NCBI GenBank assembly: GCA_030248135.1
Contig: JASANC010002312.1
Coordinates: 29,924 to 93,923, forward strand
Direction of reading: 5' to 3'
DNA: 64,000 nt
Origin: Theristus sp. LFF4_11
Lineage: Eukaryota; Nematoda; Chromadorea; Monhysterida; Xyalidae
A program made the translations under genes and the position numbers. Each line of letters begins with the position of its first letter. The stretch's first letter is position 1. Positions 25,080-44,291 of this stretch are shown here, piece after piece. The notes below the pieces were generated by a model. The model was not told the DNA's origin. It ran no database searches and saw only the letters and a program-made list of their open reading frames with translations.

Positions 25080-26720
25080 TCCGAGGGGGGGTCCGCCCAA
25101 ATTTAGGGGGGGGGGGTCGTCCCGGGTGGGGGGGGGTCGATTTGGTTGGGGGCAGTAGTCAGTACCGTGGGCCCAAAAATTTCGAGGGGGGGTATGGGTG
25201 CCGACCAAAAAGTGAGGGGGGGGTCCAACCTATGGTAACGTGGGACCCCCCCCCCCCCAGGGGGGCCCCATGGGGGGGGGGTGCATTTTTTCAAAATTTT
25301 CTGTGGGGGGGTCCAGCCCCCCCCCCCCCATGATAATTTTTCGCTTAAATTTTGAAGGAAAAACGCTAAATTTTTGCTGCAAAATCGTTGAAATTACAAT
25401 GAAGATGGTCAAGTTATCATATATTCAGCTCATATTATGGACTTTATAGACAAAAAATCATGATTTTCGAAAAAAATTTTAGGGTGTGCAGAAAATTTTG
25501 GGGGGGGGGGTGTCCGCCAGACAAAATTTCATGGGGGGGTGGGGGGGGGGTGTCGGCCAAATTTTCGAGGGGGGGGTACGATGGGGGGGGGGGGTGCCCG
25601 GTTTTATGGGGGTGGCACGGGGGGCCCCCCCCCCCCCCCCCACCCGACGGGCGCGGGTGCGCGGGGGGGGGTGTACCCCCCCACCCCCCCCCCCGCGCCC
25701 ACGGTACTGGCAGTAGTACCGTGGGCGGGGGGGGGGGGGGGGGTACACCCCCCAGAGCACCAGAGACCGTCGGGGGTGGGGGTCCCCCCCCTCGAAAATT
25801 CCACCCCCACACCCCCATGAAATTTTGTCTGGCGGAGACCCCCCAAATTTTCTGCACACCCTAAATTTTTTTTTCGAAAATCATGATTTTTTTGTCTATA
25901 AAGTCCATAATATAAGCTGAATATATGATAACTTGACCAGTACCGTGGGCGGGGGGGGGGGGGGGGGTGTGCCGTGCCACCCCCCCCTAAAACCGGGCAC
26001 CCCCCCCCCCCCATCGTACCCCCCCCCCCCTCGAAAATTTGGCCGACACCCCCCCCACCCCCCATGAAATTTTGTCTGGCGGACACCCCCCCCCCCCAAA
26101 ATTTTCTGCACACCCTAAAATTTTTTTTTCGAAAATCATGATTTTTTGTCTATAAAGTCCATAATATAAGCTGAATATATGATAACTTGACCATCTTCAT
26201 TGTAATTTCAACGATTTTGCAGCAAAATTTAGCGTTTTTCCTTCAAAATTTAAGCGAAAAATTATCATGGGGGGGTGGGGGGGTGGACCCCCCCCCACAG
26301 AAAATTTTGTAAAAATGCACCCCCCCCCATGGGACCCCCCGGGGGGGGGGGGGGGGTCCCACGTTACCATAGGTTGGACCCCCCCCCCTCACTTTTTGGT
26401 CGGCACCCCCCCCCACGGTACCATACCCCCCCCCCTCGAAATTTTTTTTGGGCCCACGGTACTGAACTTGACCATCTTCATTGTAATTTCAAAGATTTTG
26501 CAGCACAATTAAGCGTTTTTGTTAAAAATTTAAGAGTAAAAGTAAGATGGGGGTGGGGGGGGGGGGGGGGGGTGGGTTGTGACAAACCAAAGAAAATTTT
26601 GAAAAAATGCACCCCCCCCCGTTACCCACGTTACCATCGTTACCATAGTTTGGACCCCCCCCCACTTTTTGGTCGGCACCCCCCCCCCCCACGCCCACGC
26701 GTAATGCATCATTATTAAAA
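25080..26720. repeat. G-tract/C-tract palindromic elements (family G)
   Basis: Alternating blocks of 7-20 G or C separated by short AT segments, arranged as inverted copies. For example, 25330-25500 (CGCTTAAATTTTGAAGGAAA...GACTTTATAGACAAAAAATC) is mirrored at 25870-26260. The border motif CAGTACCGTGGGC or its complement recurs at about 25161, 25705, 25940 and 26452. No frame is credible as protein. G-runs of this density can form quadruplexes. Further copies are at 57.0-58.2 and 59.8-60.2 kb. Confidence 0.8.
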
Positions 26721-26816
26721 CAGCTGCATCTGCAGTTCCGGTGCTCCGCTCCTCCTCCATAACACAGGAAAGAAAAAAATGCAAAAACTAAATTGATCAT
26801 TTTCACCTTATCAAAA

Positions 26817-26857
26817 AGGCTTGGCTTAGGATTAGGATTAGGTTTAGGATTAGGAAC
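26817..26857 (+). repeat. TTAGGA/TTAGGT telomere-like words
   Basis: GGCTTGGCTTAGGATTAGG followed by more ATTAGG-type words. The same string occurs at about 16697 and, reversed, at about 57390, always next to CTTATCAAAAAG. It is therefore part of a dispersed repeat rather than a telomere end. Confidence 0.6.
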
Positions 26858-27430
26858 TAGGGTTGTTAAAAAAAAACAAAAATCGTCATTTTTGTTTTTT
26901 TTTAATTTTTTTTTAAAAAAAAAATTTCAAAAATCAAAGTTGTGCTAAATCAATCAGGGAGTCCGAAGAACCACATATGATATGCAAGCGCCTCCCGAAT
27001 GACTCCCGTATGGCGGAACTTTGCAGATTTTGTTTTGGTGACCTCAATTACCCCTTTTCCAAACCGTCACCATGCCTCTTCTTGTGTTTTGACCTCCAAA
27101 ACGTCACTAATTGTCCCCAGCTAAGCTAATGCTAAATGAAGACAAACATACCGCCTTGAAATTCGATCAATTCTTCTGATGGTGTCGCGACGACACGACA
27201 CGAAGCAGCAACCAGACAACGTAGCGCTTGCAAACAGAGCAGCGAGCACAATCGGACGCTCTGCGAGGCGAATCGTCACCTTATCTGCATCGGAAATGGT
27301 AGGCTAAGCTTTGGGACGCTCAAAAACTTCATCGCAGATGTTGTCGAAGCCTAAAATCAGTCGGTAAAACGACACAAACTCGACTGCTACAGGTTTTACG
27401 AGGTATAATCGAAAAATTGTTGAGAAAATA
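26858..27430 (+). mobile_element. hAT-like MITE family A, copy 2, 3'-truncated
   Basis: Starts TAGGGTTGTTAAAAAAAA and is nearly identical to the copies at 53.5-54.9 kb through CAGTCGGTAAAACG. It ends in diverged sequence near GAGGTATAATCG without the right terminus. Confidence 0.85.
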
Positions 27431-27740
27431 AAGTGGTTTAGAGTAAGAAAAGATTATTTGATATAAAAAAACGTCGGTATTTTGTTTTTTTAATATTTTT
27501 TATTTTATTTTGTTAACTGACTATAAAAAAAAATTAGATGTAACCACCTGGGTGGGTGGGGGGGGAGGGGGGGGGGGGGGGTTGTCTTGGTCGATTGCTA
27601 AATTGCTAAAAAACAAAAACTAATTTTAAAAAAATTTAACAAATTTGAAAATCAGAGTTTCGCTAAATCAATCAGGGAGTCCGAAGCGTAATGCATCATT
27701 CGTGACGTACCGGATGGCTGTTTTTTGCATCATGAATGAA

Positions 27741-27840
27741 GACGTGACGTGACGTGACGTGACGTGACGTGACGTGACGTGACGTGACGTGGCGTGACGT
27801 GACGTGACGTGACGTGACGTGACGTGACGTGACGTGACGT
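27741..27840 (+). repeat. (GACGT)n pentanucleotide array
   Basis: Twenty tandem GACGT units with a single GGCGT variant near 27790. Each junction contains the palindrome ACGT. Confidence 0.95.
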
Positions 27841-27849
27841 AAAAATTTG

Positions 27850-29362
27850 TGGGAATGAATGGGCCTTAAACCACGCGAAGAAACAGATATGGAAATCCCT
27901 AAGTTTTAGTTTTTGAAAATCGAAAACACCTCACCTGTTTGACTACGAAACTTGCTCGGAATCCTGAAGATGCAATGTAGAAGCTTTCAATTTCTTTCTT
28001 TTCACGCAACTTTGTTTTCTTCTTTGATTAACTTCAAAAGTCACACGCGACTTGCATTCGTTGATAACGTAAAAACCCCTTTTACTTGAAGTTTTTCATG
28101 AATGATGTTGATGCTGTTTTTAATGGATTTTGTGTGCATATGAAAATGTAAGTGCATTGTATCCCTTGTAAGTTTAGTACATTTCTACTTTTCCCACGTC
28201 TGCGGGTTTGACAGAAAGTTTTGAATAAATGAATCCCGTATTTTACAGACTTGTGTCAGAAATTTGTTTACCATATCGGAAGCCAGCCCCTAAAGCAAGA
28301 GAAAACGCTACGCTGTTTTCAGAATATGTTGAACCCGACATTGTTTAGAACTTGACTCTGAAATTCATCCATTTTATATGTTTTTCTTTTCATCAACAAG
28401 CTTCCATGAAGCCATAGTTTTTGTTTGCTTCTCTCAAATTGATGCAATTTGGCCGCATTTAACCGGACGCAATTTGTGTTCCTAATCAATCACACGTTCA
28501 AACACATCCCAAACATAACATGCCGAGTGAAAACTGATGTGAAAAAATATTATTTGCAATTTTCAGAGGGTGCAAGATGAAAAAGGCAAAATATGACGCC
28601 TGATCTTGTTTTTTTGCAACCTACATTCGTTTGCGTGCAAAAATATTGAATTGCCCGGTCAACACCTTCGTCTGTTTTTTTCCAATCGTATATCACCTTT
28701 CATATCGGTATTCGTTACTACGTATAACATAGTGTGTCAATGCTGGATATTTTTTCTGATTTTGCTGCGCCTGACAATCCAATCTATGCCAGGCTAGTCC
28801 CATTTCTGAATCTGTGTTTGCTCATCAAATTCAGAGAAAAAATGAGTCTTAGCAAAACAACACAAACAGCCATGTATACCGACTTTCTAATTCAGGAATT
28901 TCGAGCTGTTTAATGTTTGCTTGCATACGTGCCATATTTAGGAAAATAAATTTTATATAGAAAAACATATAAAATTTCATCAGAAGCAAAATCCGTTCAT
29001 TTGAACGGCAAAAAATGCCACTACTTAATTAAAATTCCTCTGGTAAAATTAGAATTGATAATACCCCAAAAACATCGCTGTCTAAATGTCTGGGATCGGC
29101 TGCTGAAAGTAACAGAGGTAAAAAGAAAAACCAAATGACGGGGGAGACAGCGACCATTCATTAGCCAATAATGAGCATCCGGTCCGGTGTGAACCCAGAA
29201 CACAAATTAGTAGTCTTCGGAAATATGTATCTCAACCTATCCAAAGATCAATGTATTAAACCTCTGATACATCGACGTGCCGGAAACAAAGGCTTTTTAC
29301 ATTGAAAGTTTTAATTAAAAACTAAGGTCATGTTGCACAGGTGGAAGCAGCAAAACCACACA
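27850..29362. other. Intergenic, no gene recognised
   Basis: AT-rich sequence with no exon or repeat family identified. Confidence 0.45.
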
Positions 29363-29364
29363 TA

Positions 29365-29787
29365 CCGTATTACCCCCATTAATCCCCCCCCCCCACCAAT
29401 AAACCCCCACCCCCGACCAGTTTCCGAATAATCCCTCCCTCATGGGGGATTATTGGAGACCTGTTTGAAACACATACCCAGCGAATTCAGTGGCTGGTTG
29501 CAGTGAAAATGATGAAATTGTGCCACCAAAGGCTCCAAATGGGTGAGTTAATGGTAATTTCATTACAAAAGGCTGTTATAAAAGGAAATTTCTATGTAGA
29601 GTAGAAGTTTCTGCGACTTTCTTGCCTGCCATGCAATGTATTTTTGCCATTTTTCAACAAACCCCCACCCCTAGAATTTTTTTGCAAATAAACCCCCCCC
29701 CCAATAATCCCCCCCACCAATAAACCCCCACCCCTAAAAGTCGCTGACGTATTAATCCCCCATGGGGGTTTATTGGGGGTAATACGG
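29365..29787. mobile_element. MITE with CCGTATTACC ends (family T), copy 1
   Basis: CCGTATTACCCCCATTAATC on the left and GGGGGTAATACGG on the right are inverted, and the element is flanked on both sides by TA. The interior has sub-terminal C/G tracts and the shared core CCCAGCGAATTCAGTGGCTG. A second copy lies at 51734-52128. The TA flank is compatible with Tc1/mariner-type movement but does not prove it. Confidence 0.8.
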
Positions 29788-30096
29788 TATTAGTGACAAA
29801 AACAAAAATTTAACATTTGGTTGACTCTACATGTAATGAGCCATATGTGATGCGTTTTTTCTAAGGCATCGAAAACGTTAACTGTAAAAGCTTCAAAATT
29901 TAAAAAAAACTATACTTCTGATCTGATGCTTCGTTCGTTGCTGGGCAAAAAAAACGAGAACCTCACGAAATAATCATTAATGTAATACCAAGGTCGAAAG
30001 AATGTAATACCAAGGACGTGCATAATGTGGAAATCCAGAGGCACTGCAAATTTTATGTTGCAAAAACCAAGGAAATAATCAAAAATTAAAATCGCC

Positions 30097-37139
<7,043 letters not shown>

Positions 37140-37960
37140 ATATCATCATTCTCGTTGTTGCCATTATTTCCGGTGCATGTGAAAACTTGAAGGACTAATG
37201 AAATTCCACTTGAGATGGCGAGCGGTGTTTGTTGGAAAATACAAAGTTATAATTGTCACAATAGGGAGAAAACACGGACACTGCACAGACGCGAAAAATA
37301 CGCCGAAAGGCGGTAGTCACGTTCTTGAACAAAAAGCGCTCGAACAAACTATAACACTTGAAAACCTGACGACTTGGACGTAAATGAGATTTTTAAAAGC
37401 GGTTCTGCTCGGCTTTGCTCTGTTTTATTCGGCACCTTTAAGCGTCAGGCAAATGCACAAGGAAACAGGTTCCAATTCAGCAAGCTGGGAACACAACCAG
37501 AGCGGTCATGGAAAGCGAAGTTTTGGAATTGTCACAGTGGAGTGGAAACGTCCCGTTTTTCACCTACATTGTATTTCAACCAATTCGTTCTGTACCCTGG
37601 ACGCCTGGAGTTACGGTAAATTCATTTTTTAGCAATTCACGCTGCAGAAAAAAGACTATCAGCTTTAATAAGCTCATTCTCATTCCAGATTTTCAGTATT
37701 TGCACAAACATTTCGCTGTGACATGGAAACAACGCACAACACGAAGCAAACACATTATCACTGCTGTGAATGCACACATAAACAACCAAAGCGCACCCAC
37801 TGAACAACCGACCAAAGCATACAAAACTGCGCAGTTTCGTTCCTGATATAAAAAATTTCAGAACTCACAAAAGCTGTTTCTGGAATCAGTCAGATGCCCA
37901 AACTGCAAACAACAACAACGGTGAAAATTTGCAGGCAATTTTACTTCGCCAACAAAAAAA
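37140..37960. other. Spacer between two same-strand genes
   Basis: The 820-base gap between the globin-like stop and the NACHT gene start. It should hold the 3' end of one gene and the promoter of the other. No TATA box or poly(A) site could be assigned with confidence. Confidence 0.4.
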
Positions 37961-40900
37961 ATGGGCAGCACACCATCGCACGTTCGAACGGTCAGTACGA
38001 CATCAGATCCAGCGTCCGTCCTCGGCACCAGCGGCGAAAAACGCCAGCCACAGAGCTCCAAAACACCAAACTCGGAGAATATCCACCGAATTGTGAACGA
38101 TCTTTGGTTGAAAATTGATGGCGACTCCTTGCCGGCTCGTGTCGATCGACGCAAATCGAGCGTCACGAGCGACACGCCGGATTACACGCCCGCGAATGTG
38201 GTGCGAATTTTCGTCTCGTCAACGTTCGTGGACATGCACTCGGAGAGAGAGATGCTCGCGAAACAGGTTTGCCTGAAGACACAAAGTGAACACCATCGGC
38301 TCTGGATGGGTTGTGAATGGAAGTTGCCGTGCTGCTCATACCTATGTACACAACACAATTGTTGGTTTTCTCGTGCGCCGTTAGAATCCGCTTCTTGCAA
38401 CCCTTTCGCCAATAGAGATGGTTCAGTTTTGATCCGCTTGGGACTCCTTTTCTTAAAGGAAAAACAAACGAGGATTTCACCATTATCATCTATGTATTAC
38501 TAGTTGCCTTTCTAACGTCCGCATAACGCATATTGAGTGGCAAAAATTAATGGTAGCTTACCACAAGCATGGGTGGGCTCCATTCCACAAGTTGTCCTCC
38601 AAAAACCCGTCACTTTCACCCGGCAGGTGTTTCCCGAGTTGCGCGCCTGGTGTGCCCGGTACGCACTTGACCTGGTGGAGGTCGACCTGCGCTGGGGCGT
38701 GCCGGCGGACACTTGTGCGGCAGAGACGATTGCGGTCTGCATGCGAGAGATCGATCGTTGCATCGAGTCGAATCGGTCGCCGTTCTTTGTCAGCTTGCTT
38801 GGCAATCGGTCGGTTTTCTGACAAGAAAAACTCGCTCAACTTTTGCTTGTCGTTTGATCGGCGGGCGAATTTGACTATTACACATGTATTTGCTTACTGA
38901 TGATTTTCAACAAACAGCGTGCAATTATGACCTATTTTTTTAAACGTGTCCCACTGGAATGACGTCATGTGCCGCCAAATATGCGCTTGCCGTTCACAGC
39001 AAACCAGACTGTCCGTTTAGCCGGTTTCTTCCCATAAACAAATGGTGAATGTCGAATCAGTCACACCAAACTGACATTTTAGTGCCTGTACTTTGACAAA
39101 CGGGCGTTTTTAAAGCAAATGACGTCATTTTAGTCCGGACATGTTTGCATAAATCCACAATAATAGATTGGTCTAGAGCTCATTATTGGTTCCATCTATG
39201 CCAGCCTTGTAAAGTGTTTTCTGGTAAACCATCGCCAAAGCTGCCGTATTTTTTGTCACAGTTACGGCTGGATTCCGAGCGAGTGCGATTTCCAACAAGA
39301 GCGCCACCTTTTGGAGGCGTACCACTGGGTGCTCGGTGCCTCCATAACGCACATGGAAATTCTTCACGGCGCCTATAGACGGGCGAATCCGAATGGTTGC
39401 TTCATGATTCGACAGGCTGACTACAGCCGACTGGAGAATGAGACGCGAGCAATGGTGCAAGATGAAAATGAACTGCAGAAACTGCACATGGAGGTGTGAT
39501 GCGATTATGGGAGCATTTTCTGTGTTTCAGTGTGAGGTTTGATTGGGTACGAGTTTGAGAATGAGACGAACCTGCCTGCTGATTGGTCGTTTCGCGTGGA
39601 CAAACGTTGTACACAGGAGGAGGGAGCCATGGACACGACGGGACGAAAATTATATGTTTCGCTTTTTCCAGACTTTGAAAGAGAAACTCCGCTACAGGTT
39701 TCCCGGTCAATGCTTCGATTACGAAGCGGTTGCAACGAAAAGCACCGACAATGAGCGGGTGAACGTTTTCATTTCTTTCAAATCTGCTGTTGATGACAAC
39801 GAAAAACCGCATTTTTTCAGGTGCTATTCAATCTTCACCAGAAGCAGTTCGCCGAAAACGTGTTCGACTTCATGAAGCGAGCAATCAAGGAGCAGTTTCA
39901 GCTGTTCGACCGCCAACAAATGAGCGACGAAGCAAAATGTAAGGATTTTTTTTTTAAATCGGCTCTTTAGTGCGGTCAATTTTGCAGTTTCAACAGAACA
40001 ACCAGTTTCAGTGGAAGTTGACCAGCAACATTTTGCAAGTTCGTTGCGAAGACTGTTTGTGGGTCGACAGGAAGAAATGGACACGCTGCTTTCGTTGTGT
40101 TTCCGTTACGATACTGAGGCTCAAAGCCTGTCTGCAGTCGATTTGCCGATGTCAGATGAGATGCGAAAAACAACGCCGCCAAAGTTGGACACATTCTTGG
40201 TGTTTGCGTGGCTTTCAGGTTCCAATTTTCGAGACATTCAAATGTAACAATCAGCGCTCATAACCTAAAACTAACATGTATGCACATGCAGAACTGTAAT
40301 TGCAAAACGTTTCAAAAAAGAGAATTTTTCCATCCTCACCAGGTACAACCGGCCACTATTTTGGTTGACCGGACCGAATGGCACGGGTAAATCGGCACTG
40401 GTCGCTAATTTGCTCAGTCATCTAAAACCGACTGACACTTTTTATCATTTCTGCACCGCCTCGCCTGAAAGTCGTCAACTTTTGGTAAATATCGGGTTTT
40501 TTTTAAATTTTGGGTAAAGGCAATTATAGAAAAGCGGGTACAAAAAAGAAATGAAAAAAAACCAACAGCCACTTTTGACACGTTTGGCGAGATTTTGCGA
40601 ACTTGAGCTCGAGGTCAAAGCAGAAGCAGACAACCAAACGACCGTCAATACTGGAAAATTAAGTGAGACAATTCGCGAGCAACTGCCGAACTGCTTACGA
40701 ACGCCAGAACACAGCAGTCGGCTGCATGCACGGGCGCGATTTGTGATACTGGACGGGTTGGAACAGGTGAACCAACACAGCAAAGACCATTTTTGCGGCG
40801 TCAACACTTTTTAAATGAAGCCACCAATAACAGAACAAGGACTAAGAAACAATTTTTTAAATAAAAGCTGATTTCAGTTGACACTGTTTGTGCCTGTTCT

Positions 40901-43900
40901 GCAGCTTGACACGTCCGATTCACCGGCGCACCTCGACTGGCTGCCAGTGCGTTTGCCGTCGAACGTCACTTGCATCGTGTGCACCGCAGACCAGCATCGG
41001 CCGACGACGCATCGAATCGAGATTCGTGGTCCGACGAAACTGACCGTTTACGGATTCAATGAACACGACCAGCGAGAATACACAATCGAGTGAGTCCATT
41101 ATAAGCGGCATTCATGACGCAGTATTTAGTGACCGCGTAGCTATGTTTTAACACAGATACGGGTCACTAAATACTGCTTCATGAATGCCCCTTTAAGGAC
41201 TGAATGGAGTTGCTGTTGCATTCATTCAGTGATTACCATCGGCATTCGCTAAAATGAAGAAGATTCATACTTGAACTGAAAAAAAAACAATCGACAAAAT
41301 GGTCAAAGTCTGTTAGTCAAGTAAAGTTTTGGTTTGGCCAGACCATTTTTGTTGACCATTTACTCATTGGGCGCGGTGCGCGATCTGAGATTTGATTGTA
41401 ATCGTAACAAATGGTGAGCAAATTGAAAACTCACAACTGAAACTTACTCAAGGTACTTGAAACGTTTCGGCAAACGAATGGCACCGGAGCAATTGGAGGA
41501 GTTTGTCACGAGTGATGTCTATCGATTGCCGCTTTGGATGAGCGTCGCACTGGACGAATTGCGGGTTAGAAATCTACTCAATAATTGAATTGCTATATTG
41601 ATAAGCAAAACAAAGCGTTTCATTCGCGCATTACGGGTATCATCATGGCACAACATCGGCGTTCAAACTTTGAATTTTCCCAGTTCCTCACCCATTGAAC
41701 TATGACTAAAAAATGCAAAATTAAAAAGGTGTTCGGCCACTTCGACCGTCTGACCGATGAGATCCGCCGACTCCCGGACGATTTCAGTCAGTTGATTCGT
41801 TCGATGTTGACGCGAAAAATCTCGGAAGATAATCGAAATAATGCGAAAAGACGCCGAAAACAAAACGACGAATCGGCATCGGATGAGCGAAGGGTGAAAG
41901 AGACGCTGCATCTGTTGACCTGTGCCGAGCCGGGCACGCTCACTGAACAGGTGTGTGTTTCGAAACAGTGGATAATGTCAGCTCCACCTGTTTCGTATCG
42001 TCTATTGATAACGTCACCTCGGTTCCGTTTCGTCTAGTGATAACGTCACCTCCGTTTCGTTTCGTCTATTGACAACGTCACCTCGGTTCCGTTTCGTCTA
42101 GTGATAACGTCACCTCCGTTTCGTTTTGTCTAGTGATAACGTCACCTCCGTTTCGTTTCGTCTAGTGATAACGTCTCCTCCACCTCCCAGTTTGAAGACC
42201 TTGCACTCTGTTTATAACACAGTAATGTTGCAGACGGATAAACACACACGCACCACTACGCATCTGTAATGTCGCAGGTGTGCGTACATAATTGTTTGCA
42301 TATGTGCAACAGTGCTGTGCTACAACAGAAATAGAGTGCTTCAGACTAGGACTTTTACAATAAGTTTTCAAACGCAGGCCATGATGTTCCTCCTGGGTGA
42401 GCCGCGCGACCGCCGTGCCGCACCATCGATCGCTTGGGTGCGCACCCGAATTGCGCTCGACGCAGTGCTGGCCATTCGACACAGCTCTGCGATTGTGCTC
42501 GCCGATATCGCACGACAGGCAAGTCGAGCCAGAGCCCGCATTCACAGGGAAAAATAGTTTTTAGCACAGAAATTCATTTCGATTGTTGCTGTCAACCGTT
42601 TCCCGGCATACCCACCGTCAAAGTTAAAAAAACGTTCAAAAAAGTTCTACAAAATGCTATGCAAGCACCGCTACACTGTGTCTGACGACCTTTGGCGAAT
42701 ACATGAGTATTCGCATCTGCAAAATCATCACAGCAGCAATATTCTGTTGAGCTACAAAATATATGCTGTCTACACTGGCATAAGCAAATGCTTTTGTCTA
42801 TGTTTTTCTTCGTGCCTGTGCCGATTGATTGGTCATTTCTGCGATTACGCCACGATTCTGAGTGTACCACAAGCATATTGCCGCAGCGTTTGCAGGTCGT
42901 CAAAACGGACCTAATGAGCACCGAGGAGTGCCGTGACGCGCAACAACGGCTGGCCACTTACTACGACCGTTGTCACGAGCGAGCGAACGACACCGCGCGA
43001 ATGCTGCCAAAGTACAAAATCGACGCTGCTGATCTCGCGGGCGCCGGCCGTTTTCTACGGACCGACCGACGCGCTGCACTGCTGCCGCCGCACTTGAAGA
43101 GCGCTTTTTATAAGGTTGGACGTGGTAATACACGCTTTGCGCGACACAACCATGCGCTTGCCATTATCGTTTGGTGCAAAGCAGGCGGAGTTAATGTTGA
43201 GAATATGGACCTGCTGAACAGAGCACAGCTGACAACTGGAACGCTCTGAAATCGGGCCTGCTGGTTGGCGGCATCATCGAGCTGAGCAGGACCAGTCAGG
43301 CAGCCTGAATCGAAAAGCAGCCAATGATTTGCAGCTCGACCGCTTGCGCTGATTGGATGGGCGCAACCGCACGCGGCAACCGATCAGCCCTGTGCTTTTG
43401 TCTTGAATGAACAAAACAGCAAACAAAGCAAAAACTATTGGAGTATGACCTATTTTTTCAAACGTGTCCCACTGAAATGACGTCATGTGCCACAAAACAT
43501 GAGCTTGTCGTTCATAGCAAAACAGACTCTCTGTTTAGCCGATTTCTTCCCGTAAACAAATGGTGAATGTCGAGTCAGTCACACCAAACTGACATTTTAG
43601 TGCCTGTACTTTGACAAACGGGCGTTTTTAAAGCAAATGACGTCATTTTAGTCCGGACACGTTTGAATAAATCCACAATAACAGTTTTAAAGCAAACGCT
43701 TCTTGCGAATTTTTAGTCACTCCGCTGCGCGCACGCAGTCATGACGAATGCATCCGACGTCTACGTGTGCCGCTTTTGCAGCCCGTCCATGCTGGCCGGT
43801 CACGAAAGTTGCATATTCTGCGGCATCACTATCGGTCGGTTACATCGGTGAACGATTCTTGGGAAAGTTTTTAGTCTTGAGAAATTTCGTGCTGATCAAG

Positions 43901-44291
43901 CAAATAAAACTGACTACAACTGGAACTATGGCTGCGTTGGACAGAGGTCATCATCGAGGGTTGTATAGGCACTTAATGACAGAGAAAACTCGATGGGCAC
44001 CCACTTGACGGCTATCTGTATGCTTTTCTGGGTTCGCCCTGAAACCATCGCCTAAAACACCCGACAACAACAACAACACGACGGCTATGGCTGCGACACC
44101 AATAATTAGCAATTCGTTCAGGACTCCAAGCATGTCGCGCGTGCTCTCGCCATCTGCACACCGCCACCCAGTGTATGTTCTGCGGCAAAACGGTCGACCA
44201 AAACGGTAAACTCGGTCGAATTGCGAAACTCTGCACGTTCTGTGAAGGGGCAGGCCGGATGCAATGCTGCAAGCCGCTGTTCAGATTGTGA
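37961..44291 (+). CDS. NWD1-like DUF4062-NACHT (STAND) ATPase with Cys-rich tail
   Basis: Fifteen exons keep phase: 37961-38266, 38627-38808, 39262-39493, 39672-39758, 39821-39938, 39988 to about 40207, 40343-40484, 40569-40766, 40905-41089, 41453-41564, 41729-41950, 42378-42518, 42896-43124, 43739-43834 and 44131-44291 (about 876 residues). Residues 85-240 match the DUF4062 region of NWD1/TEP1/TTC41 proteins: VVRIFVSSTFVDMHSERE, VDLRWGVPAD, RSPFFVSLLGNRYGWIPSE. The NACHT module follows, with P-loop GPNGTGKS (392-399), Walker B FVILDGLEQ and the winged-helix-like YRLPLWMSVALDEL, VFGHFDRLTDEIRRLPDD. In NWD1 a WD-repeat array comes next. Here the chain ends in paired modules CRFC...CIFCG and CRACS...CMFCG, then CTFC and CC, a likely zinc-binding tail. 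The end of exon 6 is uncertain (40150 or 40207). The intron after 42518 appears to use a GC donor (CAG/GCAAGT). STAND ATPases are generally signal-sensing oligomerising switches; the ligand is unknown. Confidence 0.85.
38930..39165. mobile_element. MITE with AATGACGTCAT inverted repeats (family D), copy 1
   Basis: The sub-terminal AAACGTGTCC...AATGACGTCAT is inverted at the right end as AATGACGTCATT...GGACATGTTT. The core GTCACACCAAACTGACATTT is shared with the copy at 43445-43680. Both copies lie in introns of the NACHT gene. Confidence 0.8.
41102..41197. mobile_element. Palindromic MITE, family P (NACHT gene intron)
   Basis: GCGGCATTCATGACGCAGTA...GTAGCTATGTTTTAACACAG...ACTGCTTCATGAATGCCCC forms a hairpin, with its left arm about 12 bases after a donor site. 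Confidence 0.8.
41983..42185 (+). repeat. About 38-bp tandem repeat in a NACHT gene intron
   Basis: Five copies of a unit containing TTTCGTCTAGTGATAACGTC and ACCTCCG or ACCTCGGTTCC. It lies just after exon 41729-41950. Confidence 0.9.
43445..43680. mobile_element. MITE, family D, copy 2
   Basis: About 90 percent identical by eye to 38930-39165, same orientation. It fills most of the intron between exons 42896-43124 and 43739-43834. Confidence 0.85.
43958..44050 (-). mobile_element. SINE fragment (family S)
   Basis: TTGTATAGGCACTTAATGAC...CTCGATGGGCACCCA...TGGGTTCGCCCTGAAACC. Head missing. It lies in the last intron of the NACHT gene. Confidence 0.75.

Noticed and set aside
25142..26806. Gly/Pro-rich open frames in the G/C-tract region
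   Set aside because: They are translations of homopolymer blocks on both strands; composition alone explains them.
43958..44050. tRNA gene
   Set aside because: Only the non-tRNA body of the SINE is present here; even the copy at 33960-34125 cannot be folded into a convincing cloverleaf by eye.
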